Shown one piece after another: positions 23,103-34,899 of a stretch of DNA of 64,000 bases (within the stretch, counting starts at the first letter, position 1; every line of letters starts with the position of its first letter). The stretch comes from Euonymus europaeus (taxonomy: Eukaryota; Streptophyta; Magnoliopsida; Celastrales; Celastraceae), in the NCBI GenBank assembly GCA_963580455.1, contig OY756971.1, positions 15,833,001-15,897,000 on the forward strand, in the 5' to 3' direction. Below the pieces are notes generated by a model, which saw nothing but the letters and a program-made list of their open reading frames with translations, was not told the DNA's origin and ran no database searches. Position numbers and translations under genes: made by a program.

Positions 23103-24099
23103 TTAGTGTGGCATCCTATCAATGAGGACATTTAGCATGTGTTCCAGCCTAAGCTGGCCAACCTCTAATTGATGCAAGCGGCCAAGTAATTCCTGCCATT
23201 GGTGAGACTGTGGTGGTTCAGCAGCAACAGAAGATCGAGATGCGTTCCTTAGTGTGGCAACTGGAAGTTGTGGTGTTCGTCGTCTCCTAGCAATAGTGGA
23301 CATGTGTCCAGTACTCTGACGCCAAGTGAATTTCTCAAGAACAGTTACGACATATCCAAAAGATAGTGGACATCGAGGAGGGTGGATGCTCTTACTGTAA
23401 AGCAACCGTGTGATAAGCCGTGGAAAATACAGGTTTCCAACCTTGGTTGGTCTTTGCTCCATAAAGAACTTCGCCTTGAGAATACTCCATGTATATCAAT
23501 CCGAGATCAAACCATGCGCCTCGATACATATGGTACAGGACAGAAAGAATATTGCCCCGTCGTTGTTGACTATGGTCAATGGGGCACAAGTTACTCCGGA
23601 GAGCATCATCAAGTAACCACAGCTTCGGTGGTAAATAGGATTGATGGGTAGCAGTAGCCTCTTGTCGATCGTGTCTTCCTTGACACATATCATCAATCAT
23701 TTCCTCTTTCGAAATAGAGATTGGCGGCTAAAAACCTTGAGCCACATCAGAAGTGGGCGAAAATCTGAAACAGGAGCTGACATCTGTGGATTTGAATGTA
23801 AGTCGAATACCAGCAACATTAACCTGATAAATTGGGGGAGCTCTAGCAGGGTGCGATAATTCCAGAAGAGTATGATAAAATGAGCGAACTAGATCAGGAT
23901 ACACTGGGTAAACTTCGTCTAGATCCGGTTATACTAAAAACATCAGAGAATGATCTCGAAGGTAGCTCTGGGCCCAAGTGTTGGCAGGTTCGTTCAGGAT
24001 GGTAGAATCGATTCTGCGCTCAGGAACGATTTTAGCTCTAGAAAATAAGGCTTTTGAAGATGAAGAACTGGGAACGACGACTCTTAGACGGCGCGGCAT
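23103..24099 (-). pseudogene. Post-pol ORF of Athila element 1 (putative plant transposon protein)
   Basis: From ATG at 24099 (MPRRLRVVVPSSSSS…) the minus strand reads a protein-like frame with only two stops (at about 23937 and 23730) and one frameshift near 23450. It ends in a leucine-rich, coiled-coil-like tail (LHQLEVGQLRLEHMLNV) at 23103. Basic/serine-rich starts of this kind, lying between pol and the 3' LTR, belong to the additional ORF of Athila elements, often annotated as 'putative plant transposon protein'. It occupies the env position, but no signal peptide or membrane segment is visible. Function unknown. Confidence 0.65.
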
Positions 24100-24368
24100 G
24101 CTGTTTAGGAGCGGAAGAAAAACTGGTCAGAAGAGACAAAAGTAATGACAACATTCGAAGAAAAAGAAGAAGAAAAATGTCATTATATCTTTTGTTGTTT
24201 TCTGATTTTTTTTTGAATAAAATCAAATGAACAAAACAAAAATAAACACCCAAGGAGAATGAGAACGAAATATGGGTTGCCTCCCACAAGCGCTAAGTTT
24301 AGCGTCATTAGCGAGACATAATGACGTCTCAAGTGAGTGGAACAGGATCGATGAGCCGTAAATTTTCC

Positions 24369-27182
24369 TCAACATTTTCTGTTGCTGGCTCTAAATAATG
24401 CTTGAGATGATGACCATTCACTTTGAAAATGCTTCTTGTCTGTGGGTATTGAAGATTCACTGCACCATGTGGAAAAATGAGTAATAAGAAATGGTCCAAA
24501 CCATCGTGAACGAATCTTACCTGGGAATAGTCGAAGGCGTGAGTTATATAACAAAACTTTCTGCCCAGGTTCAAAATGTTTTCTCAATATATTTTTATCA
24601 TGATAAACCTTTGTCTTCTCCTTATAAATTTTTGAGCTTTCATATGCTTCATTACGGAGTTCTTCCAACTCACTCAACTGTAACTTCCATTGTCCACCTG
24701 CAGCCTCCATTTCGAAATTGTATAGTTTGATAGCCCAGTATGCTTTGTGTTCTAATTCAACTGGTAAGTAGCAGGGTTTGCCAAAAACCAACCTATATGG
24801 TGAATGCCAATTGGAGTTTTATAGGTTGTACGATAAGCCCATATAGCATCTATGAGACGATCAGACCAATCTTTGCGCGAAGAGCTCACACTCTTCTCCA
24901 ATATCCGCTTAATTTCTCTGTTCAGATTTCAACTTGTCCATTTTTTTGTGGATGATATGGTGTGGACACCTTATGAGTGATTCCATATTTGTTCAACAAT
25001 GAGGCGAATAGTTTGTTATTGAAATGAGACCCTCCATCACTAATGATTGCCCTCGGTGTTCCAAACCGTGCAAAAATATTTTCTTTAAGAAATCTGAGAA
25101 CAACTCGAGAATCATTAGTCCTGGATGGAATTGCTTCCACCCATTTTGAAACATAATCCACAACAAGTAAAATATACAAATAATCTTTAGATGGAGGAAA
25201 AGGTCCCATGAAATCAATGCCCCATACATCAAAAATTTCAACTATAAGAATAGGAGATAATGGCATCTGATTTCTAGATGAAAGATTACCTGACTGTTGA
25301 CATTTATCACAGGTAGAGCAGAAGGTATATGCATCCTTGAACAAGCTTGGCCAATAAAACCCACATTGTCGTACTTTCAGAGCTGTTTTTTTTGGACCAG
25401 AATGTCTCCCACAAGCATAAGAGTGACAAAATGTGAGTATAGATTGAAATTCTGATTTTGGCACACACCGTCTTATGATCTGGTCAGAACACCATTTGAA
25501 AAGGTATGGGTCATCCCATATGTAATACTTTGTCATCGTCACAAGCTTGTCCTTGTAAGTTCTTTTCAAACTTTCTAGAAGATTACCTATAACGAGATAA
25601 TTGACAATGTCAGCATACCAAGGTGTAGAATTTGACAAAGAAAATAATTGCTCATCAAGAAAATTCTCATTTAGAAGCAGAGAGTCTTCTTCGGTCATTG
25701 AGTTGTTCACCAAACGGCTAAGGTGATCAGCCACCACATTCTCGGATCCTTTTTTATCCTTAATCTCCAGATCAAACTCTTGAAGTAATAGAATCCATCT
25801 GATTAAACGTGGCTTTGCATCCTTCTTTTGAAGAAGATACCGCAAAGCTGCATGGTCAGAAAATACAATTACCTTAGTTCCAATTAAATAGGCACGAAAT
25901 TTTTCTAAGGCAAAAATAATAGATAGAAGCTCCTTCTCTGTAGTGGAGTAGTTTAATTGGGCATCGTTGAGTGTTCTACTTGCATAGTAGATGACATGAG
26001 GTACTTTATTCACTCGTTGTCCCAAAACTGCTCCTACTGCATAATCGGAAGCATCACACATTAGTTCAAAGGGAAGGTTCCAATTGGGAGGCATCATGAT
26101 TGGTGCTGATGTGAGAAGGAGTTTAAGCTTGTCAAATGCTACCAAACATTTATCATCAAACTCAAATGTCACGTCCTTGGATAGTAAGTTACATAATGGC
26201 TTAGCTATCTTAGAGAAATCCTTGATGAATCGTCTGTAGAAACCTGCATCTCCAAGGAAAGATCTTATTTCTTTAACTGTAGATGGAGGTGGAAGATTAC
26301 TTACCAAATCCACCTTTGCTCTGTCAACTTCAATTCCTTTTCTAGAGATGATATGGCCAAGAAAAATTCCTTGTTGTACCATAAAATGACATTTCTCAAT
26401 TTAAAACTAAATTGCATTCCTGACACCTTTCTAGCACCAAAGCAAGGTTATAGAGGCATTTATCAAAAGATGAACCAAATACACTGAAATCATCCATAAA
26501 TACCTCAATAATATGCTCCATCATATCTGAAAATATGCTCATCATACACCTTTGAAAGGTACCTGGAGCATTGCAAAGACCAAAGGGCATGCGCCTATAG
26601 GCGAATGTACCATATGGACACGTGAATGTTGTCTTTTCTTGATCTTCTGGTGCTATTGCTATTTGATTGTAGCCCGAGTATCCATCAAGGAAACAATAAT
26701 GGCTGTGACTTGCAAGACGTTCCAACATTTGATCAATGAAAGGTAGTGGAAAATGATCTTTTCTAGTATCTGAATTAAGCTTTCTGTAATCTATGCAGAC
26801 ACGCCATCCTATTTGAACTCTTGTGGGAACCAACTCATTTTTGTCATTACGAACCACTGTAATTCTAGATTTTTTTGGAACCACTTGTACTGGACTAACC
26901 CATTTACTATCAGAAATGGGGTAGATAATGCCAACATCTAGCAATTTAAGCACTTCTTTTCGCACCACCTCCTTCATTATTGGGTTGAGCATCTCTTGTT
27001 GGTTTGGTTCCTTCCTTAAGTAGTATGCGATACATACATCTTGAGGGACTGATTCCTCTGATATCAGCAATACTCCATCCAATTGATGTTTTATGCTCCT
27101 TTAGTACCCTCAGCAATTTCTCTTCTTCTTCAGTACTAAGGTCAGATGCAATGATTACTAGCAAAGTATTTTCTTCTCCCAC
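24369..27182 (-). pseudogene. Athila-type Pol (RT, RNase H, integrase), frameshifted
   Basis: Replication polyprotein of the element. The segment 27182-26946 precedes a frameshift. RT (27082-26200) holds WRVCIDYRKLN, RRMPFGLCNAPGTF and the catalytic FMDDF. A frame break with stop near 26385 splits RT. From 26382 to 24922 one open frame holds the RT thumb, RNase H ([34 protein letters not shown]), the integrase zinc finger ([11 protein letters not shown]) and the core with the aspartates in WGIDFMGPF and ISDGGSHF still present. Integrase resumes after another shift at 24791-24369 ([18 protein letters not shown]). Domain order and motifs are those of the Athila lineage. Fewer lesions than in the Tat pol suggest a younger element. 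Confidence 0.9.
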
Positions 27183-27191
27183 GTATGCATA

Positions 27192-28124
27192 CTACAAATG
27201 CGTTGGTAGTTCCTTTAACTCCAATTTGGGTGCTTGCACAACAGATGGTACAAGTTTTGTGTTAGCAATTGGTAAAGGCTCAAAAATAGAAATATACAAT
27301 CCCAAAGAAGGTAAAGCTTCAAGGTGAGCCAAAACTTCCCTACCTTGTTTATCATCAAATATAATAGCAGGGTTATGAAGTAAAACCTTATCGACAATAT
27401 CTCGACCACAACCTTCATTGAACACTTGTTGACAAATTGTATCCAATGTATCTAAATGGAAACATTCATTTTCTTCACTCGGTAATTGGAGTGCTCCAAA
27501 GACCTTGTACTCGATAGTTTGTCCCTGCACATTCATAGTTAGTGTTCCCTGTTGAACATCAATCTTTGTACCTGCCGTGGCCATGAATGGACGACCAAGA
27601 ATTAAAGTCAATCTTGCTTCTGTCTTTGGGACTGACTCCATCTCCAACACCAGAAAATCAGCAGGCAAGATCAATTCATCAACTTTGACTAAAACATCTT
27701 CAAGAATGCCCATAGGATATTTGATTGATCTATTAGTCAATTGAATGCTCACAGAAGTTTCCTTCAGTTCTCCTATATTCAAAGATTCATAAATAGAAAA
27801 TGACATTAGATTAATAGATGCACCTAAGTCGAGAAGAGCTTTTTCAAACCTGTGACCCCCGATGATGCAAGGGATAGTAAAACTGCCCGGGTCCTTTAGT
27901 TTAGGAGAGAGTTTGCTTTGTAAAACAGCTGAAACTTCTTCAGAAACTTTAATTGTTTCAAACTCTTTGAACTTCCTCTTGTTTGTGCACAAGTCCTTAA
28001 GGAACTTTGCGTATTTAGGCATCCAAAAGAGGAATGTTAATCTCCACCTTCTTAAAAGTATCCATGATTCCTTGCATTGGGTCTTCTTTCTTGAACTTCT
28101 GTAATCTACTAGGAAAAGGAGCAT
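27192..28124 (-). pseudogene. Athila-type protease region
   Basis: A 310-codon open frame between gag and RT. The retropepsin active-site motif is ALLDLGASINLM (about residues 113-124), with the downstream LILGRPFMATAGTKIDV flap/dimer region. It would cleave the Gag-Pol polyprotein. The frame is open throughout but is separated from gag and from RT by frame breaks, so it is a fragment of a once-continuous ORF. Confidence 0.85.
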
Positions 28125-28395
28125 GTGAAGAAATAAAATTTTGAGGATTAGAATTAACCTAAGGGCTTGGGGTTTCCTTGAGAATAGTAGAAAAGTTGCT
28201 AGAAATAAGATTAGGAAGGTCTGGTTTGATCAAATTTTCTAATTCAAAGTCCTTTTCTTCTTCTGGAATGCTCGTCTTGCCAATTGTTTTTCCTCCCCTA
28301 AGAGTGATTGCTTTGGCCTGTTCATTCATTTTGGGGTTGACAATAACTTGGCCAAGAAGCTTTCCAGGTTCTCTTTGATTTAAGGCAGTGACTAA

Positions 28396-29701
28396 TTATC
28401 CCATTTGTTGCTCCAGATTTGCAATGGCGTTATCAGTTTTCTGCATAAACGCCTGAGTGCTTTGTGCCATTGATGTAACCATATCTTCAAGTGACGGTTT
28501 TGAAGGCTCAACTTGACCCTGATGTTGTGGTACTTGGGAAAAAGGTTGTTTTAGTGGTTGATTATTACTCCACCTAAAATTTGGATGATTCCTCCATCCT
28601 GGATTGTAGGTAGAAGAGAAAAGATCATTCCGTGGCCTTTGCATCTAATTCATGTTCTAATTTGGGTAAGTGATCAATGCATTGATTTGACCATCTAAGA
28701 CAGCAACTTCATTTTGTGGGAAATTTCCCATGGCATGTCCTGGTGTGCTACAAATAGCACACACCTGAGATATTGGAATGATTAGCTGCTTCACCATATC
28801 TGTCAGATTGGCAATCTGAGCTTCCATGATTGAACTTGACTATGCTTCATAGACTCCAACTTTTTTTTGCGGTTCTCTCACTCTATTGTAGCTCCATTTT
28901 TGAGAATTGGTTGATAGAGTTTCGAACATTTCCCTTGCTTGCTCAGCATTGTTATTCATCAGTCGACCACTAGATGTAGCGTCCACCATTTTTCGATCTG
29001 AATCCAACATCCCCTCATAAAAATATTGCATAAGAAGCCAATCTTGAATATTATGATGAGGACAAGAACTTAAGAGTCTCTTGTACCTCTCCCAGTACTC
29101 ATGGAATACTTCTCCATCATTTTGTTGAATGCTCACTATCTCTTTCCTTATTTTATTTATTTTTTGAGCTGGAAAGAATTTTGTCAAGAATTTGTTTGCC
29201 AAATCTGTCCATGTTCTAATTGATCCTCTTTGTAAAGAGTGTAGCCATGTCTTCGATTGTTCCTTCAAACTGAATGGAAACAATTGAAGACGGACTTGCT
29301 CATCAGTTAATCCTCTTATTTTGATTGTAGAACACACATAAAAAAAACTCTTTAAGATGCATATGAGGATCTTCTCCAGCATGGCCCAGGAATGTAGGCA
29401 ATAAATGGATCATGCCCGAATTTAGTTCAAAATTGTCTACGGTGGTCTGGGGGTAGACAATACATAAGGCCTGATCAGCTGCTTGAGGCACAGAAAAGTC
29501 CTTAAGTGGCCTGCTCATGTCAGTTGGTTCTTCTGCCATTTGGGCTATGACTCTGGGACTTGTAGCTGGTGATGTCAAAGGTGATATCTCAGGAGTTTGA
29601 CGGTCTCTTTTTCGTTGTTGACAAAATAGACGAATATCTGCTAATTTTGTGTTTAACGAGATGTCGTCACTCAATAAATTTTCCGAATCTGAGCGGGACA
29701 T
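28396..29701 (-). pseudogene. Athila-type Gag, frameshifted
   Basis: Starts at 29701 (MSRSDSENLLSDDISLN). The first segment reads to 29303, then the frame shifts and a second segment (29382-28840) carries the retrotransposon gag core (EQSKTWLHSLQRGSIRTW, KFLTKFFPAQKI, YWERYKRLLSSCPHH). A zinc-knuckle remnant, CAICSTPGHAMGNF at about 28735-28780, has lost its last cysteine. A last open stretch ends at 28396 with a Q-rich, coiled region. One stop separates 28840 from the knuckle and two more lie near 28650. Structural capsid protein; dead in this copy. Confidence 0.85.
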
Positions 29702-29702
29702 G

Positions 29703-29967
29703 CATGTGCCTGTTCAATAGAAAAATAGTAATGAGATATTTAGGTGGCAAAGCCAACCATGAACATAATTAGTATAGAGAAAATTTGGAGGATGGCAGTG
29801 CCAATCACAACCAACAGAATTAAAGGAGTTAGTATATAGTATATAAAAATTAAGTATACAAGCATATAACAATAGTTTTTATTTATTTATTTGTTTATCT
29901 AGTGTTATGCAAACTCACATCTATATTCACTTATTGTGTGAGGTACTATTTTGTCTCTTTGAAGTTC
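29703..29967. other. Junction between two head-to-head Athila gags
   Basis: The minus-strand gag begins at 29701 and a plus-strand gag begins at 29968. This gap should contain two leaders, two primer-binding sites and two 5' LTRs, but is only 266 bp. Two short segments (TTGGCTTTGCCACC and TTGGCACTGCCATCC on the minus strand, near 29745 and 29795) resemble a decayed Asp-tRNA-type site (TTGGCGCCGTTGCC). No LTR is present. Confidence 0.5.
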
Positions 29968-31170
29968 ATGATCAACACTCTTTCTCAAAACAACAAGCTA
30001 GAAGAATTTGATTCTAAAATTAAAAGAACGGTTAGAGCATTGCGACAGAGAAACATGGATGATAACGAGTACGTTCTCGAAGCAGAAGATGAGGGAATGC
30101 AAGAGTCCCTATGATGAATCAATACATTTCACGTAATGTCGCCCAGTCATTTTGTATTGCTTTCCATCCTGACAAAGCGACTACTTTTAATTTATCACCT
30201 CAGCTACTAAATTATGTGCCTTACTATGTGGGGCGCTTTGATGAAGATTCTCAACAGCACTTGAAAGATTTTACAGATCTTTTTTTAACACAAAACATGA
30301 TTGGAATCACACCTGATAATCTCAAGCTCATGTAATTTTCATTTACATTGAGAGAAGGAGCCAAGATGTGGTACAACTCTATTGAAGCAGGTTCCATTGG
30401 CACATGGGAACAAATGACAACAAATTTTTTGAGAGAATTTTTTCAGCTCATAGAACCAAGCAACTTGTCAGGGAGATTCAAAATTTTTAGCAGAAAGACA
30501 ATAATTTATTTTATGAAGATTAGAAAGACTTCAAGATCCGCTTAGCTCATTGCCCAACAAACAACCTACACAAAGATGAAATTGTTTTGCACTTCTATGA
30601 AGGGTTAAATAAGGTAAATAGGTTGAAGGTTGATTCAGAATGCAAAAGGGTATCGATGAGAAAAAGTAGTGAAGAGGCTCTAAAATTATTTGAGGAATTA
30701 AGTGAAGATTATCAAGAATTTTATACAAGGAGTAAAATTTTCTCTAAGCGACAATGATTGTATGAGGTAAGTTCTGATATAATGTTGCAAGCAAGATTGG
30801 AAACTTTACCTGAAAGATTGATCTCCTAGTTGACACTATGAGATGGATGAACATAACAACTCAATCGAATGTACCACCACCAACCATGATTTGTGCAATA
30901 TGTTCACATCAAGATCATGCTATTGTGGCATGCCCATTGGAAGCTATGATAAATCAAGAGGAATCCAATTACATGGGCCAAAAAAATTTCAACCAAAGAA
31001 ACCAGTAATATCTTTGGCCTACCATCCAAATTCTTCTTGGAAAAATTATCAGCTCGCTAATAATGCACTAGCTCCAGAAACCCAACTTGCTAAGAAAAGT
31101 GACTTGGAGATTTCTATGATCCAATTCATGCAGCAAACAACTCAGGCCATCCAAATAATTTGAGACACAA
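29968..31170 (+). pseudogene. Athila-type Gag of element 2
   Basis: Starts MINTLSQNNKLEEFDSKI. The gag core lies at 30240-30560 (QQHLKDFTDLFLTQNMIG, then after a stop at 30333 LREGAKMWYNSIEAGSIG and TWEQMTTNFLREFF). A frameshift near 30460 and further stops follow. The zinc knuckle CAICSHQDHAIVAC at 30892-30933 is intact (CX2CX4HX4C). The reading frame is split into at least four pieces, so no product is expected. Confidence 0.8.
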
Positions 31171-31239
31171 ATGAGGCAAATGGCTAAGGAGTTGAGTGAA
31201 AGAAAAAAGGAGAGCTTCCAGCATAGCCCATTAACAATC

Positions 31240-31710
31240 TAGCTAGAATGGAGCATTTGAGGGCCATCACAATACTTAGAAGTGAAAAAGAAGTAGTGAA
31301 CAAGGTTGAGGGGCCGAAACATGCCAAAAAGACTATAGTCCAGCTACAAATAAGGTGCAAAAAGGTCGCAGTTATGCAACAGAAACTGCAAAAGAATGGA
31401 AAAGAGATCCAACACCTTTCCTGCAGGGTTTGCCAAAAAGAAAATCGATTATAAAGCTCTTATGTTTTTGAGAATTTGTGTAAGGTAGAAATTAATATTC
31501 CACTCCTTGATGCTATAAAAAAAATCCTTCTTATGCCAAATTTTAAATAAAGAAGTGAGTGATTTTTTGTTATGTAAGATTCCACCTAAGCTCAAGTATC
31601 CAAGTAGTTTAACGATACCTTGCAAGGTGGGAATCAATTTTTTGATAAGTCATTGTTAGACCTTGGTGCGAGTATGAATTTGATACCTTTTTTGTTTGTT
31701 TCTTAGCCAT
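31240..31710 (+). pseudogene. Protease remnant of Athila element 2
   Basis: Broken frames at 31248-31450 carry the basic gag-protease linker (HLRAITILRSEKEVVN). At 31560-31690 the retropepsin motif SLLDLGASMNLIP follows CKIPPKLKYPSSLTIPCK. After this the sequence jumps to non-coding post-pol sequence, so everything from the protease flap through integrase has been lost in one or more deletions. Confidence 0.75.
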
Positions 31711-32045
31711 AATGTGGCTATGTCTGACTTAAGACAATAAATTTAGCAATTCATGGGTGGTAGCCCATGTGGAGGAGCATTTTATTCGACATTTTCAACC
31801 AGCTAAGTCTCCTTTCCATTTTTCCCGTTGCAAATTTAATTTTCATCATCGTAAATTGAATTTTTGTTCTTTCTTCTTTAGCACTGAAGACAATGTCAAT
31901 TTCAAGTTTGGGGAGAGAGAATTTCCTTTTGTTGAATTTTTTTGAAAGACTTTGTAAGTTGACATACTTGTGCTTGATTGTTATGAAGTTCTTTAGCGCT
32001 AACAGTGTGATTCTTTGCATGAAAATTTGCTATGAAAGTTAGCTT
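31711..32045 (+). other. Post-pol region of Athila element 2 (left of solo LTR)
   Basis: Non-coding; contains a purine-rich CAAGTTTGGGGAGAGAGAA (31901-31919), a common Athila post-pol motif. The last 5 bp, AGCTT (32041-32045), are the left target duplication of the solo LTR. It resumes at 34285 and runs to the polypurine tract at 34883-34899. Confidence 0.6.
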
Positions 32046-34279
32046 TGTCACGCCCCTCTCCCAGATAGGTGCGGATGAGCACCCATAAAACCCAGAAGCG
32101 TGACCGGCAGGGAACTCCTCTGTTCCCCGAACCGGATTTAAACCCAAGCTATCCAAAACACTATAAATCAACAAGCTAACTATAATAATAGCAATCTCAA
32201 ATACCGTCAATATGCAAACATGAGTCTACAGCGGAAAATACATGAAAATCATAGAAGCCGAATGTAAATACAAGACACAAATATCCACCCAGCAGCCACA
32301 CATCACATCTCACGCATCCCTGCGCTGATCATCCACTCCGGCTATCGCACCTGAAAAACATGAGAATACAGAGGGATGAGCCACAAAGCTCAGTAGGGAT
32401 ATAGAGACAACATCGATATCAGAGTAAACAGAATATACGATAGAGATATGATAATGAAAATGAACAGGAACTCAAATAGTAATACACTCCCGTACCACCG
32501 AACTCCAGTAAATCAGAGATAAAGTAAGAAAACCTGTGATATAAAATACATAAAGGAATACCATAAGTGATACCCTGATAGGATATAAAATATTTGAGAA
32601 AATCAATGTATCATACACCTCATCACAATCAGTCAATCCATAGGGTAGATACCGATTAGACTCCACCACTACCATCCTCAAATACAACTCTCAAATCAGT
32701 ACTCAAACATAATCCAACTCAAATCCATATCAACTCAAATCAATACCAACTCAAATCCACATAACACCAGAAAATCCTCCCCTGGACCCACCCTGATCCC
32801 CGCAAGGTGTCTCCCAGTCCAGGTACTCCCCAGATTGGATGAGGATCGAGCCTACATCAAGTACTCGATAGCATCGCCTACATCGAAGAGCGTCCCCTAG
32901 GATGTACCTCACCTCAATCCGGCCTCCAGGTACGTACCCGATCGGAACCATCAATAAATCATCCAGTAGGCTGGGTCGCCCGATATGGGTCCCACGCTCT
33001 ACAAATCGTCCCTCCATAATCTCACAAATCATAGAAGATCATCATAATGAAGTCTTATCCGGACTCTCGAGAAAAAAACCAAACATCAGGAGGTGGGCCC
33101 CACCAATGGATGTGGGCCCCACAAAAGGATAAGTGGGCCCCATCAGGATAGTGGGCCCAACAAGAGGATAGGTGGGCCCCATAAGAGGATAAGTGGGCCC
33201 CACTAGGATAGTGGGCCCCGCTAGATAAACGATGCACAAAAGTGCCGCCAGTCGTACATATACCTCCAAACAAACAACATATAACCATAACAAACTGCAA
33301 TTGCGAAAATAAATCAGATAAGAGTAGATACAGAGAAATTCCCAACCTCTGGGAATTTCACGGAGTCCGTCGAATACGGAATCCCCGGAACCCCAAATAA
33401 GAAGTAGAGTAGAATCCCTACCTGAAATGTCGACTACGCTAATCTGTGATACGACCGAAATCCCAATCCAATATCCCCAGATCAACCTCCTGCATCAAAA
33501 TACGAATACGTATATCCGACAGTCAAAATACAGAAAAGTCAACCAAAAGTCAACCTAAAAGTCAACGGTCAAACCGAGTCAAAGTCAACTAGGTCAAACC
33601 GGGTCAAATAGTCTAACCGGGTCAAATAGTCAACGGTCAAACCGGGTCAAATAGTCAAAACGGGTCAAACCCGAGTCAACGGGTCAACTTGTTCAAACCC
33701 GAGTCAACTCGGCCGGACAGTCGCCGGAATCACTTTTCCGACGACTTTTCCGGTCATTCTTACATCAGAATAAAGCCTACAACAACAGGAATCTAATGGT
33801 ACCTGTCTCGTTCCGAAATTCCTACTGAAGCGACCGGGATCGAGCTTTGAAATCTTGAAAAACCAAAACTTCGCCGCCTGATTCCGCCGTCTACGGTGGT
33901 CCGATGGCGGTGATTCCACTTGACTTTTGCTCCTCTCACCACGAGCTTCGATTTGACACCTTACACACCTCAATCGGACGTCAAACGAACAAAATCTTCT
34001 TCTCTCTCTCTCCCCCCTATCTCTCTCTCGGCAGCGGCTGCAAACCAGAGAAATCTGGTTAAACCAGATTTCCGGCGAAATGACGGTTTTGCCCTTTTCT
34101 TTCAATCTTAATTACATAATCTTCCAAAATTAATAACACATCCAATTTAACTCCGATTCAAGTGATTCTTTCGCCAATATTCTTCTAAGAATATCTAGTA
34201 TTTATTAAAAATATTACATTTGAAAAATTATTATTATATATATATATATTTTTAAAAAATTTGGGTTCGGGATATTACA
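32046..34279 (-). repeat. Solo LTR, Tekay-like gypsy, exact TSD AGCTT (2234 bp)
   Basis: Begins TGTCACGCCC and ends CGGGATATTACA, like the 5' LTR at 548-2633, to which it aligns along its length. The flanking 5-mers are identical: AGCTT at 32041-32045 and 34280-34284. A complete element would have two LTRs; one LTR with an intact target duplication is the product of recombination between LTRs. It has seven GTGGGCCC-type units (33092-33222) against three in the other copy, and a longer GTCAAAC-rich block (33535-33710). These account for most of the length difference. Confidence 0.95.
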
Positions 34280-34284
34280 AGCTT

Positions 34285-34899
34285 GGTGTACACATTATTC
34301 ATGCACTTTTTAATTTCGACCATTTTATTTTACAAGATGAGCCAAACGGAGGAAAATTTGGCTAAGGGAGCTTTGCATGTGGTCTATGTAGAGATTTGGG
34401 CAGTTTCAATAGATTTGTTACTGTGAAAAATTGGAGAAGTATGATTTGTCCTATGATGGATGTCTATTTTTGGACTGTTTTGATGTTTGCATGGCCATCA
34501 TATGTTTTGTATGAATGTTTCCTTTATTTATCCTATCTTAATCACTACAACCATTCCCTTTGTCGTGTTGAGCCAATTTGTGATTGAATGATAATAACTT
34601 AGTTTGAGTGCAATTTATGGTGCTTTTTATGCCTTAAACACTTGAGTGAAAAATTTCTTTTATATATATTTTGTGTGTACCTTTGAAAGGTTGTGTAAGA
34701 ATAGAAGTGTATGTGAAAGCAGTTGTGAGCAGAGTTAAATTGTGCAGCTTCCACTAAACATTAATATTGCTCTAAAATGATGAGAAGGTATTTGTATTGC
34801 CAGTTCTTGATTGAAATTTTCAAATGAAGCGTAATTTATTTTCAATATTTTTCTTGGCTATTTAATTAAGGACAAGCAAGAACTAAGTTTGGGGTATTT
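34285..34899 (+). other. Post-pol region and polypurine tract of Athila element 2 (right of solo LTR)
   Basis: Continuation of the region interrupted at 32045. Non-coding, T-rich. Ends with AAGTTTGGGGTATTT just before the LTR, a typical Athila plus-strand primer site. Confidence 0.6.

Larger units (their letters stand above)
19070..29815 (-). mobile_element. Athila-lineage Ty3/gypsy element 1 (minus strand)
   Basis: In minus-strand order: degenerate leader, gag, protease, RT, RNase H, integrase, a post-pol ORF, a 2.7-kb spacer containing a solo LTR, a polypurine tract and the 3' LTR. No 5' LTR is present; upstream of gag there are only about 260 bp before an oppositely oriented gag begins. 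Frameshifts and stops in gag and pol make it non-autonomous now. Confidence 0.85.
29968..34899 (+). mobile_element. Athila-lineage element 2, internal region with pol deleted
   Basis: Plus strand: gag, protease start, then the post-pol region and polypurine tract, with RT, RNase H and integrase missing. The 2.2-kb solo LTR at 32046-34279 interrupts the post-pol region. The 3' LTR is at 34900-36059. A possible 5' LTR start survives at 18925, on the far side of element 1. Confidence 0.75.

Noticed and set aside
23392..23700. Independent 102-codon gene
   Set aside because: It is one piece of the frameshifted Athila post-pol ORF (23103-24099).
32902..33485. ORFs on both strands inside the solo LTR
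   Set aside because: They arise from the GTGGGCCC minisatellite and neighbouring LTR sequence; the counterparts in the LTR at 548-2633 differ in frame and length.
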